Shown here: piece after piece, positions 29,523 through 37,820 of the stretch
Layout: each line of letters begins with the position of its first letter
How positions within the stretch are numbered: the first letter of the stretch is position 1
Made by a program: the position numbers and the translations under genes
DNA from: a virus
DNA: 38,928 bases
Reading direction: 5' to 3' (one strand)
IMG/VR virus record: IMGVR_UViG_3300045950_000246
Span: 1 to 38,928 of that record
The notes under the pieces: generated by a model
The model's input: only the letters and a program-made list of their open reading frames with translations
Databases searched by the model: none
Told to the model about the DNA's origin: nothing

Positions 29523-30498
29523 CTATCTGTACGGGAAGAACCCGCACTCGGAAAGAGCATCGATGCTGACAAGGATGGCGTACAGCCAGCCCGACGATAA
29601 GTACGGGTATGCGGCATGGTCAAGGATACCAGCCATGGCCATGGCGGGGCACGAGATGGCGCAGGCCGAGAAGTGGGATCAGACACGAGGCGAAGAGGTC
29701 AAGAAGGCATCCGCCGACCAAAAGAGGGAGGAAGCGCGCAATAGGACGATACAGACCGTGATCAACATAGCCGGTTCCCCCGCCTTAGACCCTAACGGGA
29801 AGCGGAACACCATTAAGAGCTTGATAGAGGGGCGCAAAGATGAGTTGGGTCTTGACCCCGACGTCTACGTCGGGCTTGTGGAGGATGGGCCTGAGTATAC
29901 CAATATAGGACTTCAGAAAAAAAAGGATGGGGGGCAGTTGCTCTTGGCGATCCAAAAGCAATCTGGCGCGCCTTTCGTTTTTGATAAAGGCCAGTGGAGG
30001 GATATGACGGATGAGGACCTGTCCCTCTTAGGAGAGATGCCGAAGCCGGAGGGCCGAAAGAGGCTGGACCGCGAAACGCACCTGGGCGGCGGGAATTGGC
30101 AGAAGGAGGAGTCTTATGACGAAGGGGTGAAGTGGAGCCCTGTCGGGAAGCCGTACAAGAAGGAGGGAGGAGGGGGCGGCTCTTTGACGGAGAAGGATGC
30201 CGTTTCGGAGTTCCGCCAGCATGTGAGCGACCTTGATTCTCTTAACAAGGCAAAGGCCTTGATTTTGAAAGGGGTTGACCCGTTGACCGGCGCCTATATC
30301 CCCCAGACCCAGATAGCGGATGCCTTAAAGGTAATCGACCCCCAGATTTTGCAGTTGGAGGGATATATCAAGAAGACGTTCCCTGAGCAGTGGTATAGGT
30401 ATAAGCCGGCTGCGCCTGCGGCGCCGGCGGCGGGGCCTGGCAGGCCCACGCCTCAGCAGGCAATGGAGGAATTGAGAAGGAGGGGGCTGCTTAAATAA
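29509..30498 (+). CDS. internal virion protein, 329 aa
   Basis: A 329-aa protein with GGAGG 6 nt before the ATG. The N-terminal part has AAWSRIPAMAMAGHEMAQAE, a hydrophobic-helical stretch. The middle (about 110-240) is beta/loop with FDKGQWRDMTDEDLSLLGE. The tail is Ala/Pro-rich and ends QQAMEELRRRGLLK, a motif seen at the ends of phage structural proteins. Position between S74 and the 2001-aa gene suggests an ejection protein partner. No family is recognised. Confidence 0.65.
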   Translation: MEGLNYLYGKNPHSERASMLTRMAYSQPDDKYGYAAWSRIPAMAMAGHEMAQAEKWDQTRGEEVKKASADQKREEARNRTIQTVINIAGSPALDPNGKRNTIKSLIEGRKDELGLDPDVYVGLVEDGPEYTNIGLQKKKDGGQLLLAIQKQSGAPFVFDKGQWRDMTDEDLSLLGEMPKPEGRKRLDRETHLGGGNWQKEESYDEGVKWSPVGKPYKKEGGGGGSLTEKDAVSEFRQHVSDLDSLNKAKALILKGVDPLTGAYIPQTQIADALKVIDPQILQLEGYIKKTFPEQWYRYKPAAPAAPAAGPGRPTPQQAMEELRRRGLLK

Positions 30499-33400
30499 TG
30501 AACCTCAGCCAGTACTCAGATGAAGATCTGCTGAAGATAGCAGGGATGCAGCCCGACCTTTCCGGGGTCTCGGACGAGGAGCTTTACCGGATCGCAGGGA
30601 TCCCCGTGATAAAAAACGCCCCTGAGCCGACCTTCTGGGAAAAGGCCGCGGCGGGGGTGAAGGACCTCTTCGGGTACAGGGAAGGCGAGGGGATGAGGCC
30701 TTCGGAGATTGCCGACGCCCAGATAAGGCTTGAGGCAAGAAACAAGGGAGTATCCAAAGAGGAGCATATAAGGCAGGTCCACCCCGAAGGCGAGGCCCTC
30801 AGGAGGGCAAGGCAGTACGGGAAGGATGCGGCGAGCGGGGCGGTGGGGACCGTGGAGGGCATGGCCGGATCCCTGGAGTGGCTCACAAACGGGGCGGTAG
30901 GCAGGGACCTCGCAAACCAGGCGAGGCTTTGGCAGAGGGAGCTATCCCCTGAGGAGGGAGGCTTCGGTCATGCCCTGGCCTCCGGCGCAGGGTCCATGAC
31001 AACCTTCTTTGTCCCAGGCATGGGGATAGCGAAAGGGGCATCGGTTGTTGCCAGGGTCGGGCCGAGGCTGGCCGCATGGCTTGGGTCCTCCACAGCTACG
31101 GCCATGGAGGCCATGACTGAGGCAGGGCAGGTCTACAGGAACGTCCTTTCGGATACCAAGGATGTCGGAAAGGCGGAGAAGGCGGCCACGGAGACATTCT
31201 GGTGGAACCTCCCTCTCCTGGCGATCACGAACAAGCTCGGTGTCTTCGGTGAGACTGGAGGACCCCTAAAGAGGGCGATTGTGTCTTCACAGATGGAAGG
31301 GGCGCAGGAGGCGGGGCAGGAGTATATATCAGGAAAGGCTGAGGGGCGCGATGTCACCCTTGGGGAATACCTTACATCTTACGGGGTCGGCGCCGTGACG
31401 GGAGGAGGGTTCGGGGCTCTCTCTGCCAGGATGGGGCCGAAGGGTGTTGTCTCTCCGCAGGAGCCGGTTGACATAAAGGATGTCCCCACGAAAGAGCTTG
31501 CCAGGATCGCGGGTGTCGAGGAGATCCTTGCCGAGGGGGAGGTTAATGCGAAGGAGTATATAGAGAGGGTGAAGGGGGAGAGGGCGCAGGAGAGTAACGC
31601 CCCCCAGCCCCCTCTTGATGCAAGAGGGGGAGAAAAGACTGAGCATCTCGGCGAGGTGGTTGGTTACAATGCCAGGGATGGGAAGCCGATCATTGATATG
31701 GAGGCGAAGGAAGCCCCCACCCCTCACCCTGACCCTCTCCCCGTGAGGGGCGAGGGGAGTATCAGGGAAGAGGAGAAGGCGAGAAGGTCATGGCTGGAGC
31801 AGGCGGCTCTTGACAGCCCCACGATGGACGATTTTATAGAGACCCTCACCAGGCGCGGTGAGTACCCGATGGCGATCAAGGCCGCGGGGAACATCCATAG
31901 GCTGAGGGAGATGTACGAGGGCATAAAGAAGGGGACTGTCCCCTCACCCCCAGCCCCTCTCCCAATGGGAGAGGGTGGCCAAAGGCCGGGTGAGGGAGTC
32001 GTAGAATCGGGACTGTCCCCGGAAAAGAGTAACCCCCCTCAGTCCCCCCTTAATCCAAGATGGGAGGAAAAGGCGGAGGCCCCTGCCATCCCCTTTAAGG
32101 ATGAGATCAAGTCTCGCTTCCCAGACCTCACCGATGAGGACATATCTTTCATAGCAAAGGAGACGGCCGCCAAGTTCGATTCCATAGCGAATGCGGTGAA
32201 GGACCCTGTAAGGAGGGGAGGGGCCGCGTCCACGCGGGATGCATTCCTGAAGGTTGCCGAAAGCGGGGAGGTCCCCCTCGCCAGGAAGGGTAAGAACCAG
32301 GGGAAGCCCCTCAGGGCCTTTGAGGTTGGGCGGGAGGAGTTTGAACACCAGCTCCGGGCGTTCAAGGAGCAGAGGGACAGCCACAGGCCCGCGGGGGAGA
32401 TCCGGAAGTTCGGGGACCTGGATATAAAGCCTGGGGACAGGGTCATCACCCCTAACGACACATACACCCTCCAGCCGGACGGCGAGACGCTCCAGGACCA
32501 TGAGCCGATGAAGCTCGACCCTTGGGATGATATAGAGGTGGTGGATGTGCGGAAGGCCCAAAATCCCCCCGCTTCGCTTCCCCCTTTGACAAAGGGGGAT
32601 AGAGACCAGGAGATGTTTGCCAACGTCAACCGGATTCCGCCTACAGGATTGAAGACCGACAGGCCCCAGGCCGAGGATTTGCTCGAAGGGTTCAGGAGGC
32701 CGGAGGAGGACAGGCAGGAGGGGATGTTCGGGGATGTGTCGCTGTCGGTTGACAGGGCCGGAAAGCGTTTGCCTAAAGAGTCTGAAGGTTCTGCCGGCGA
32801 CCACCCTTCGCATAAAGCGAAGGGTCAATCCCTCCGACCTGCATCAGACTCTAATTTAAGTATAGGGGAAATTGAGAGAGATGTCAAGCGGGTTGCAAAT
32901 CTTGCAAGCATCATAAAAGAGATAGAGAGGATCGCTGCGCCGGGGACAAGGGTCGAGGCAAAACACAGGATCACAATCCCACCGGACCAGCTCCGCATTG
33001 CCCTGGAGAAGTGGGGGGAGGGGGCCGATGCCGATATTAAGGTCAGGGGGGCCCACAGGGTCGTAAGGCTTGACCAGGGTCAATTCTCCTCCCTGATAGA
33101 GCTTTCCCTGGAGAACATGGACCCCAATACCACCCCTTACCATGAGGCGTTCCATTCGGTTCAAGAGATTCTATTGAACGATGAGGAGATGAGAAGGCTT
33201 GCGGAGAGGTTCCCTGCCAGGGACGGGGTTTCCTCCCATGAGAGACAGGCCCAGGCCTTTGCCCAATATGCGGCGGGTAGGCAGGCCAGGTATCCTGTAT
33301 GGGTGAGGGGGATATTCGCGAGGATAAAGAGATTCCTTGACTCAGTCAGGAGCTACCTGAGGGGGCAGGGTTTCAGAAGCGTAAACGACATATTTGAGAG

Positions 33401-36400
33401 GGCTTATAAAGGGGAGTTGAGGGAGAGGGCTGTGGGGATCTCCGAGATGGGGGATGTGTCCCTTGATGTTGATCAACGGTCATTTGCCCGACAGATAGAG
33501 GGCTTTCTGAAGGGGAGGCTCCCGAAAGATGCCCTTATTGCCGTAGGGAAAACCCCTATTGTTTTACAGAAACTGGGAGCAAGGCCTCTTCCTGTAGTTA
33601 TGACGCAGCGTACGGCAGCGAAGGTTCTGCATGTTAAGCACGGCATCCCTGCCGACTTGCTTAAGGGTTTGCCTGCCGCTCTCAGTGACCCGATAATGGT
33701 CTTTGACTCGGCTACCCAGAAGGATAGTTTCGTGGTAATGACGGAGTTGGTCTATGAGGGAAAGACAGTTATTGCCGCGGTTCACCTTAATAAAGAGATA
33801 AACAGGGTTGAGGTAAATGATATCGCGAGTGTGTATGGCAAGGATAGGAACGAATGGTTTACAGAGCAGATGGAGAAGGGGCGGTTACGGTATATGAACA
33901 AAGAGAAGAGCCATTCATGGTCCGTGACCGTGGGGCTCCAGTTGCCCAAGATGAGAGGAACCACAAACGGCTCTACATATATTATACTTACAGAGGCAGA
34001 TATTGTCAAGAATGATATGTCTCTTGATATAGAACAGCGCACAGTCAAATCCACCGACAATCTATTGCAGAAGATAAACCCGAGGGCAGCGGAGAATGTG
34101 AAGGTCCAGGGGAGGAAGAAGGACCTGGGTTTTGTGAAGGGGCTCATAGGCTCCCCCGGCACCATAGAGGGGAAGGCCCGTTATTACGTCGTCCATGCCA
34201 AGAACGTGGTGCACAAGCAGGACAGGCTCCGGGGGATGATTGACGAGAGGATGGGGGAGATATTCAGGCCCCTGAAGACAAAGGAGCTTAGGCAGGAGTT
34301 TGAGGCCCTCTCATGGATGGGGGATGCGGAGGGGAAGAACTACACGGCCGAGGAGCTTTCCGAGATGGGCGTTTCCCCCACTGTGCAGACCGCGTACCTG
34401 AAACACAGGAGGTTCCACGACCAGGTGTGGAGGCTCCTGGCATCCCACAGGAAGGCATACGGCGGGGAGACGGGACACAGGGAGGGGCACATCCCCCATC
34501 TGTTTGAGAACTGGAACGTTTATGAGGGAACTGTCTCCTCACTCCCAGCCCCTCTCCCAATGGGAGAGGGTGGCCGAAGGCCGGGTGAGGGAGCGGTAGA
34601 ATCGGGACTGTCCCCGGAGAAGAAGATCGTCGGGACATTCAGGAGCCTGAAGGAGGCCACGGCCTTTGCCAACGGTCTGAGCAGGGAGAAGAACTACGTC
34701 ATAAGGCCGAAGACCTTTCATATGCCGGATGCCCTGATCGCCAAGACGGTCTTGAAGGACGCCTCATTCTTCCGGCTCGTGGAGAAGCTGGAGGAGGGTT
34801 TTGAGATCACCAGGGAAGAGGCCTTCGAGATGACCAACGAGGTGGCGAGGAGGAAGAACAGGAGGAGGTTCTTCGGGCACGCCATGCAGAGGACGGGGCA
34901 GACCGGGTTCAGGAAGGACGACCTCCATCAGATCCTTAAGGAGTATTACAACTCCACGGCCAGGTATGTGGCCCTGGACTACTTCAAGGCGAGGGTGGTT
35001 CCTAAGTTCGAGAAGGACTTCGGGGTTGAGCTGGGGAGGGCATCGAATGCCCTCAGGGACAAGAACACGGCCAGGTATGTGGAGGAGTATATAAACGATG
35101 TGAACGGCGCTCCGGGGATGATAGAGGAGCTGCTGGACTCGTCCATAAAGAACGCCTTCGGGAAGCATATCAGGAGCGAGAGGCCCACCATCTGGGCGGT
35201 GAACAAGGCCCTCCACGCCACTGCCGTTCTCAAGCTGGGACTTTTTAACCTCGCCGCAGGGGTAGTCAACCTCTCCCAGCTCACCAACACATTCTCCAAG
35301 GTCCCTGCGAAACATTTCGCCTCGGCCTTCGAGTCCTCCTTCCATCCGTCGGAGAGCGAAAGGGCAATCCTCAGGAGGATCGGGGTTGCCTTTGACCTGG
35401 GGCTCTCCGACACGGGCGGTTACTCCATGACCCTCAAGGGGGGGAAAGCTGTCAGGGCCTCCATGTTCTTCTTCAGATGGGCCGAGAGGAAGAACAGGGT
35501 CATCACCGCCCTTGCCGCATACAGGCAGGCGAGGAAGGACCTGGGGATGGGTGAGAGGGAAGCGAGGCATTACGCCAGGGAGATCGTAGACAAGACCCAG
35601 TTCGACTACTCGGTGGCGGACACGGCCAGGATATTCCGAAATCCTGCGGGCCGTCTCCTCGGGCAGTTCAAGCCCTATGCCGTAAAGGAGATTGAGTTCA
35701 TCATGGGGCTCAAGGGGGCTGAGAATATAAAGTTCTGGATACCTATCCTCCTCATGGCGGGGACGGCAGGGGTGCCTCTCATAGAGGGCCTTTTCGACAT
35801 GATTGAGTGGCTTACGGGGAAGGACCCTCTCACGGAGACGAAGAAGTTTTTGATGGAATGGGCCGGGGAGGATGAGGACAAGAAGAGGGTTGCTGAGATA
35901 GCCATGTACGGCGTTGCCTCCCAGATCGGGGTCGACATGTCCCGCAGGGTCGGGACGGGGGACGTGCTGCCGAAGAGGGCATCTGACCTCCTGGGGCCGA
36001 CGATCAACACCCTCATGAACGCCAAGGAGCTTCTGAGCGGGGACAAGACGGAGCTGGTAAGGTCCCTGGCCCCATCGGTCGGGAACCTTGTCACTGCCAT
36101 AGAGACGGCGATGAACGATATGGAGGTGGCGGACCCTTACCGGAGGGAGAGGCTGAAGTACACTGCGACACCTTCGGAGGCGGCGATAAAGGGCCTCGGT
36201 TTCAGGCCTATAAAGGAGGCGAAGCTTTCAGACCTGGAGGAGGTTCGGCAGTACGAGACGGGGCATTACACGGAGGCCCAGCAGGAGTATGTGGACAGGG
36301 CCATAGAGGCCCTGAATGACGGGGATGCTGAGGGGTTTGCGGAGGCGATCAAGAAGGCCGCGGAGGAGGGGGTTATCGTGTACGGCAAGGCCATAAAAAA

Positions 36401-36503
36401 CGAGTTCCTTCAGAAGCTCCTCCCGCAGGAGATGAGGACCCTGCTCAAGACGAGAAACATGCTGAAGGGGGGGCAGTTGGAGAGGATGGAATTCCTGGAT
36501 TAG
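30498..36503 (+). CDS. 2001-aa polyvalent internal virion protein with metallopeptidase- and MuF-C-like domains
   Basis: The largest gene (18% of the prophage length). The N-terminus has repeated (Y/V)SDE(D/E)LLKIAG-like motifs at about 6-17 and 23-34 and again near 328-338. A Gly/Ala-rich membrane-like region follows (about 90-320). At 882-886 is HEAFH, a zinc-peptidase HExxH, followed about 40 residues later by ERQAQAFAQYAAG, which suits the third ligand region. Residues about 1000-1180 (IAVGKTPIVLQKLGARPLPV ... ASVYGKDRNEWFTEQMEKGR) match the MuF C-terminal domain type. The C-terminal third has helical repeats, a hydrophobic segment near 1746-1766 (WIPILLMAGTAGVPLIEGLF) and a long charged helical tail. 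It is probably ejected with the DNA. Seven palindromic elements interrupt it in frame. Confidence 0.85.
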   Translation: MNLSQYSDEDLLKIAGMQPDLSGVSDEELYRIAGIPVIKNAPEPTFWEKAAAGVKDLFGYREGEGMRPSEIADAQIRLEARNKGVSKEEHIRQVHPEGEALRRARQYGKDAASGAVGTVEGMAGSLEWLTNGAVGRDLANQARLWQRELSPEEGGFGHALASGAGSMTTFFVPGMGIAKGASVVARVGPRLAAWLGSSTATAMEAMTEAGQVYRNVLSDTKDVGKAEKAATETFWWNLPLLAITNKLGVFGETGGPLKRAIVSSQMEGAQEAGQEYISGKAEGRDVTLGEYLTSYGVGAVTGGGFGALSARMGPKGVVSPQEPVDIKDVPTKELARIAGVEEILAEGEVNAKEYIERVKGERAQESNAPQPPLDARGGEKTEHLGEVVGYNARDGKPIIDMEAKEAPTPHPDPLPVRGEGSIREEEKARRSWLEQAALDSPTMDDFIETLTRRGEYPMAIKAAGNIHRLREMYEGIKKGTVPSPPAPLPMGEGGQRPGEGVVESGLSPEKSNPPQSPLNPRWEEKAEAPAIPFKDEIKSRFPDLTDEDISFIAKETAAKFDSIANAVKDPVRRGGAASTRDAFLKVAESGEVPLARKGKNQGKPLRAFEVGREEFEHQLRAFKEQRDSHRPAGEIRKFGDLDIKPGDRVITPNDTYTLQPDGETLQDHEPMKLDPWDDIEVVDVRKAQNPPASLPPLTKGDRDQEMFANVNRIPPTGLKTDRPQAEDLLEGFRRPEEDRQEGMFGDVSLSVDRAGKRLPKESEGSAGDHPSHKAKGQSLRPASDSNLSIGEIERDVKRVANLASIIKEIERIAAPGTRVEAKHRITIPPDQLRIALEKWGEGADADIKVRGAHRVVRLDQGQFSSLIELSLENMDPNTTPYHEAFHSVQEILLNDEEMRRLAERFPARDGVSSHERQAQAFAQYAAGRQARYPVWVRGIFARIKRFLDSVRSYLRGQGFRSVNDIFERAYKGELRERAVGISEMGDVSLDVDQRSFARQIEGFLKGRLPKDALIAVGKTPIVLQKLGARPLPVVMTQRTAAKVLHVKHGIPADLLKGLPAALSDPIMVFDSATQKDSFVVMTELVYEGKTVIAAVHLNKEINRVEVNDIASVYGKDRNEWFTEQMEKGRLRYMNKEKSHSWSVTVGLQLPKMRGTTNGSTYIILTEADIVKNDMSLDIEQRTVKSTDNLLQKINPRAAENVKVQGRKKDLGFVKGLIGSPGTIEGKARYYVVHAKNVVHKQDRLRGMIDERMGEIFRPLKTKELRQEFEALSWMGDAEGKNYTAEELSEMGVSPTVQTAYLKHRRFHDQVWRLLASHRKAYGGETGHREGHIPHLFENWNVYEGTVSSLPAPLPMGEGGRRPGEGAVESGLSPEKKIVGTFRSLKEATAFANGLSREKNYVIRPKTFHMPDALIAKTVLKDASFFRLVEKLEEGFEITREEAFEMTNEVARRKNRRRFFGHAMQRTGQTGFRKDDLHQILKEYYNSTARYVALDYFKARVVPKFEKDFGVELGRASNALRDKNTARYVEEYINDVNGAPGMIEELLDSSIKNAFGKHIRSERPTIWAVNKALHATAVLKLGLFNLAAGVVNLSQLTNTFSKVPAKHFASAFESSFHPSESERAILRRIGVAFDLGLSDTGGYSMTLKGGKAVRASMFFFRWAERKNRVITALAAYRQARKDLGMGEREARHYAREIVDKTQFDYSVADTARIFRNPAGRLLGQFKPYAVKEIEFIMGLKGAENIKFWIPILLMAGTAGVPLIEGLFDMIEWLTGKDPLTETKKFLMEWAGEDEDKKRVAEIAMYGVASQIGVDMSRRVGTGDVLPKRASDLLGPTINTLMNAKELLSGDKTELVRSLAPSVGNLVTAIETAMNDMEVADPYRRERLKYTATPSEAAIKGLGFRPIKEAKLSDLEEVRQYETGHYTEAQQEYVDRAIEALNDGDAEGFAEAIKKAAEEGVIVYGKAIKNEFLQKLLPQEMRTLLKTRNMLKGGQLERMEFLD
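31600..31640. repeat. in-frame palindrome 1 in the 2001-aa gene
   Basis: CCCCCTCTTGATGCAAGAGG at 31608 and on forms a hairpin read as PQPPLDARGGE. It matches the second element at the portal end (17012..17034). Confidence 0.8.
31714..31757. repeat. in-frame palindrome 2 in the 2001-aa gene
   Basis: Near-identical to 5513..5554 and read as PTPHPDPLPVRGEG, exactly the frame used in the CII-like protein. Confidence 0.85.
31931..32022. repeat. in-frame composite element 3 (92 bp) in the 2001-aa gene
   Basis: GGGGACTGTCCCC at the left and GGGACTGTCCCCGG at the right enclose CAGCCCCTCTCCCAATGGGA and GGGTGAGGGAG sequences. The twin at 34526..34617 is about 92% identical by eye and translated in the same frame. 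Confidence 0.88.
32029..32075. repeat. in-frame palindrome 4 in the 2001-aa gene
   Basis: CCCCCCTCAGTCCCCCCTTA then ATCCAAGATGGGAGG. Read as NPPQSPLNPRWEEK, matching the portal C-terminal insert NPPQSPLTLRG. Confidence 0.78.
32561..32605. repeat. in-frame palindrome 5 in the 2001-aa gene
   Basis: CCCCCTTTGACAAAGGGGG hairpin, preceded by AATCCCCCCGCTTCGCTT and read as NPPASLPPLTKGD. Confidence 0.75.
32777..32852. repeat. in-frame 76-bp element with terminal inverted repeats
   Basis: Perfect 9-bp ends AGAGTCTGA/TCAGACTCT enclose a second perfect inverted repeat, CCCTTCGC-ataaa-GCGAAGGG (32804..32824). The open reading frame passes through it. Confidence 0.8.
34526..34617. repeat. in-frame composite element 7 (92 bp) in the 2001-aa gene
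   Basis: Twin of 31931..32022. Both translate from GTV(P/S)S to SGLSPEK. The left outer half here has mutated (GGGAACTGTCTCC) while the right half is intact. Confidence 0.88.
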
Positions 36504-36532
36504 GCAGGACAATACTATCTAAGGAGGTGGGA

Positions 36533-36781
36533 GTGGCGGATCTGGACGAGGTGTCAAGGGCCATTGGAAAATTGGAAGGGGAGTTCAGGGCGTTCAGGGA
36601 CGCGCAGGCACGGCACTATGAGGACGCGAAGTTATACCAGTCTACCGTCTCGGATAAGCTGGAGAAGATAGAGAGGTATATAGAGTACCACAAGGGGAAG
36701 ACGGCCATGCTTGCGGCGGCCATATCCCTTGTGTTTACCCTGGTGGTCGGCATCGCAAAGGATTGGTTCAGGAGGCTCTGA
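36533..36781 (+). CDS. holin-like / XhlA-like membrane protein
   Basis: An 82-aa protein. GTG at 36533 lies 5 nt after AAGGAGG; a GTG at 36527 overlaps that site and is less likely. An N-terminal coiled coil (DEVSRAIGKLEGEFRAFRDA ... DKLEKIERYIEYHKGK) leads to one membrane segment (TAMLAAAISLVFTLVVGIA) and a short basic tail. This is the layout of XhlA-type lysis accessory proteins. It opens the lysis cassette and its TGA overlaps the next ATG. Confidence 0.7.
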   Translation: MADLDEVSRAIGKLEGEFRAFRDAQARHYEDAKLYQSTVSDKLEKIERYIEYHKGKTAMLAAAISLVFTLVVGIAKDWFRRL

Positions 36782-36978
36782 TGGGGGCGATAATAGAGGA
36801 TGAGTCGAGGGAGCTGGAGGAGATAAGGGGGCTTTCCGAGGCGGCCAGAAACCATATAGGGCATCACCTGAGGAACAGCCTCCAGGCCATACTCCTGTAT
36901 GCCCGGCTCGGAGACATGGAGGGGATCAAGAACGGGGTAGACCATATGGTAAACGACTTGAAGAGGATGGGGTGTTGA
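36781..36978 (+). CDS. 65-aa helical protein resembling a histidine-kinase H-box hairpin
   Basis: A 65-aa protein coupled to the preceding gene (TGATG; GGAGG upstream). Residues 20-62 (EAARNHIGHHLRNSLQAILL YARLGDMEG IKNGVDHMVNDLKRM, split here) form a two-helix hairpin. HHLRNSLQAIL resembles the H-box of histidine kinases (HELRNPLxAI). There is no ATPase domain. It could be a decoy phospho-acceptor or dimeriser. It could also be an unrelated helical hairpin used in lysis timing. Confidence 0.5.
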   Translation: MGAIIEDESRELEEIRGLSEAARNHIGHHLRNSLQAILLYARLGDMEGIKNGVDHMVNDLKRMGC

Positions 36979-36979
36979 G

Positions 36980-37294
36980 ATGAAGAATGAGGAGCTTGAG
37001 AAGATAGTTGACGAGAGGATAGGGAAGATCAGGGACCTTTTGGTAAAGAAAGGGGCCGAATATGCCAGGGGAGACAGGCTTTCCAATTTCAAGAAGGCCG
37101 GGGCCGGGCAGGGATGCACGCCGGAAAGGGCATTGATAGGGATGATGGACAAGCACAGGGTATCCATCTACGACCTGGTGGATGACCTGGAAGAGGGGTT
37201 GATAGCCCCTCAGGGCGTATGGGATGAAAAGATAGGCGACAACATAGTCTATCTGTTTTTGCTGGAGGCGCTGGTAAGGGAGAGACGTGGCTAA
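36980..37294 (+). CDS. phage protein with KGxEYAxGDRLxNF signature, 104 aa
   Basis: A 104-aa helical protein. The segment LLVKKGAEYARGDRLSNFKK and the later MMDKHRVSIYDLVDDLEEGL recur in small phage-encoded proteins of unknown function. DKIGDNIVYLFLLEAL suggests an all-alpha nucleotide-pyrophosphohydrolase-like bundle, but no clear EExxE metal motif is seen. Its ATG follows the previous stop by 1 bp. Confidence 0.6.
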   Translation: MKNEELEKIVDERIGKIRDLLVKKGAEYARGDRLSNFKKAGAGQGCTPERALIGMMDKHRVSIYDLVDDLEEGLIAPQGVWDEKIGDNIVYLFLLEALVRERRG

Positions 37295-37382
37295 GAAGGT
37301 CTGTCCTGAGTGCGGCCATGAATACGAGGGGCGCCCCTGCATGTGCCCTAAATGCGGCTGGCCGCTGGGATGCGGGATGTAA
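37287..37382 (+). CDS. zinc-ribbon microprotein, 31 aa
   Basis: A GTG-initiated frame (GGGAG upstream) reading MAKKVCPECGHEYEGRPCMC and then PKCGWPLGCGM. C6/C9 with C20/C23 form a minimal rubredoxin-type zinc ribbon. It overlaps the end of the 104-aa gene by 8 bp. Function is unknown. Confidence 0.6.
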   Translation: MAKKVCPECGHEYEGRPCMCPKCGWPLGCGM

Positions 37383-37391
37383 AGGAGGGGT

Positions 37392-37820
37392 ATGAGGAAT
37401 ATAGACAAGATCATAGTCCACTGCTCCGATTCGGAGTTTGGAGATGCCGCCGTTATCGACCGATGGCACAGGGAGAGGGGGTGGAAGGGGATAGGTTACC
37501 ACTACGTGATCCTCAACGGGGAGCGTGAGAAGGGGAAGTACAGGGCGGAGGATAACGGGTTGATCGAGGCGGGGAGGCCGGTGGACGAGGTCGGCGCTCA
37601 CTGCAAGGGGCACAATGATGGCTCAATAGGGATATGCCTGATAGGGCGGAGGCTGTTCACCGCAGAGCAGCTCTGTGTGTCGCTCCCTGCGCTCCTCAAT
37701 GATCTGAGGGGGAGATTCGACATACGGAGCGTCTACGGCCATTGCCAGCTTGACAGGGGAAAGACCTGTCCCAATTTCGATGTGGATGTATACTGCAGCG
37801 TATTCAGGAGGGATATATGA
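37392..37820 (+). CDS. endolysin: N-acetylmuramoyl-L-alanine amidase
   Basis: A 142-aa amidase of the T7-lysozyme (Amidase_2) type that cleaves the amide bond between MurNAc and L-Ala in peptidoglycan. Expected zinc ligands are H10 (IIVHCSD), H117 (VYGHCQL) and C126 (KTCPNF). Y36 (GYHYVI) and K124 take the catalytic positions of T7 Y46 and K128. GVGAHCKGHNDGSIGICLIG-like sequence around H70 is typical of the family. There is no signal peptide, so a holin is needed. AGGAGG precedes the ATG. Confidence 0.93.
   Translation: MRNIDKIIVHCSDSEFGDAAVIDRWHRERGWKGIGYHYVILNGEREKGKYRAEDNGLIEAGRPVDEVGAHCKGHNDGSIGICLIGRRLFTAEQLCVSLPALLNDLRGRFDIRSVYGHCQLDRGKTCPNFDVDVYCSVFRRDI

Noticed and set aside
31944-32828. 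Long minus-strand frame (294 codons) opposite the 2001-aa gene
   Set aside because: It is a by-product of GC-rich codon use in the opposite gene, spans the palindromic inserts and has no start signals. Similar antisense frames at 34764..35570 and 7102..7947 were dropped for the same reason.
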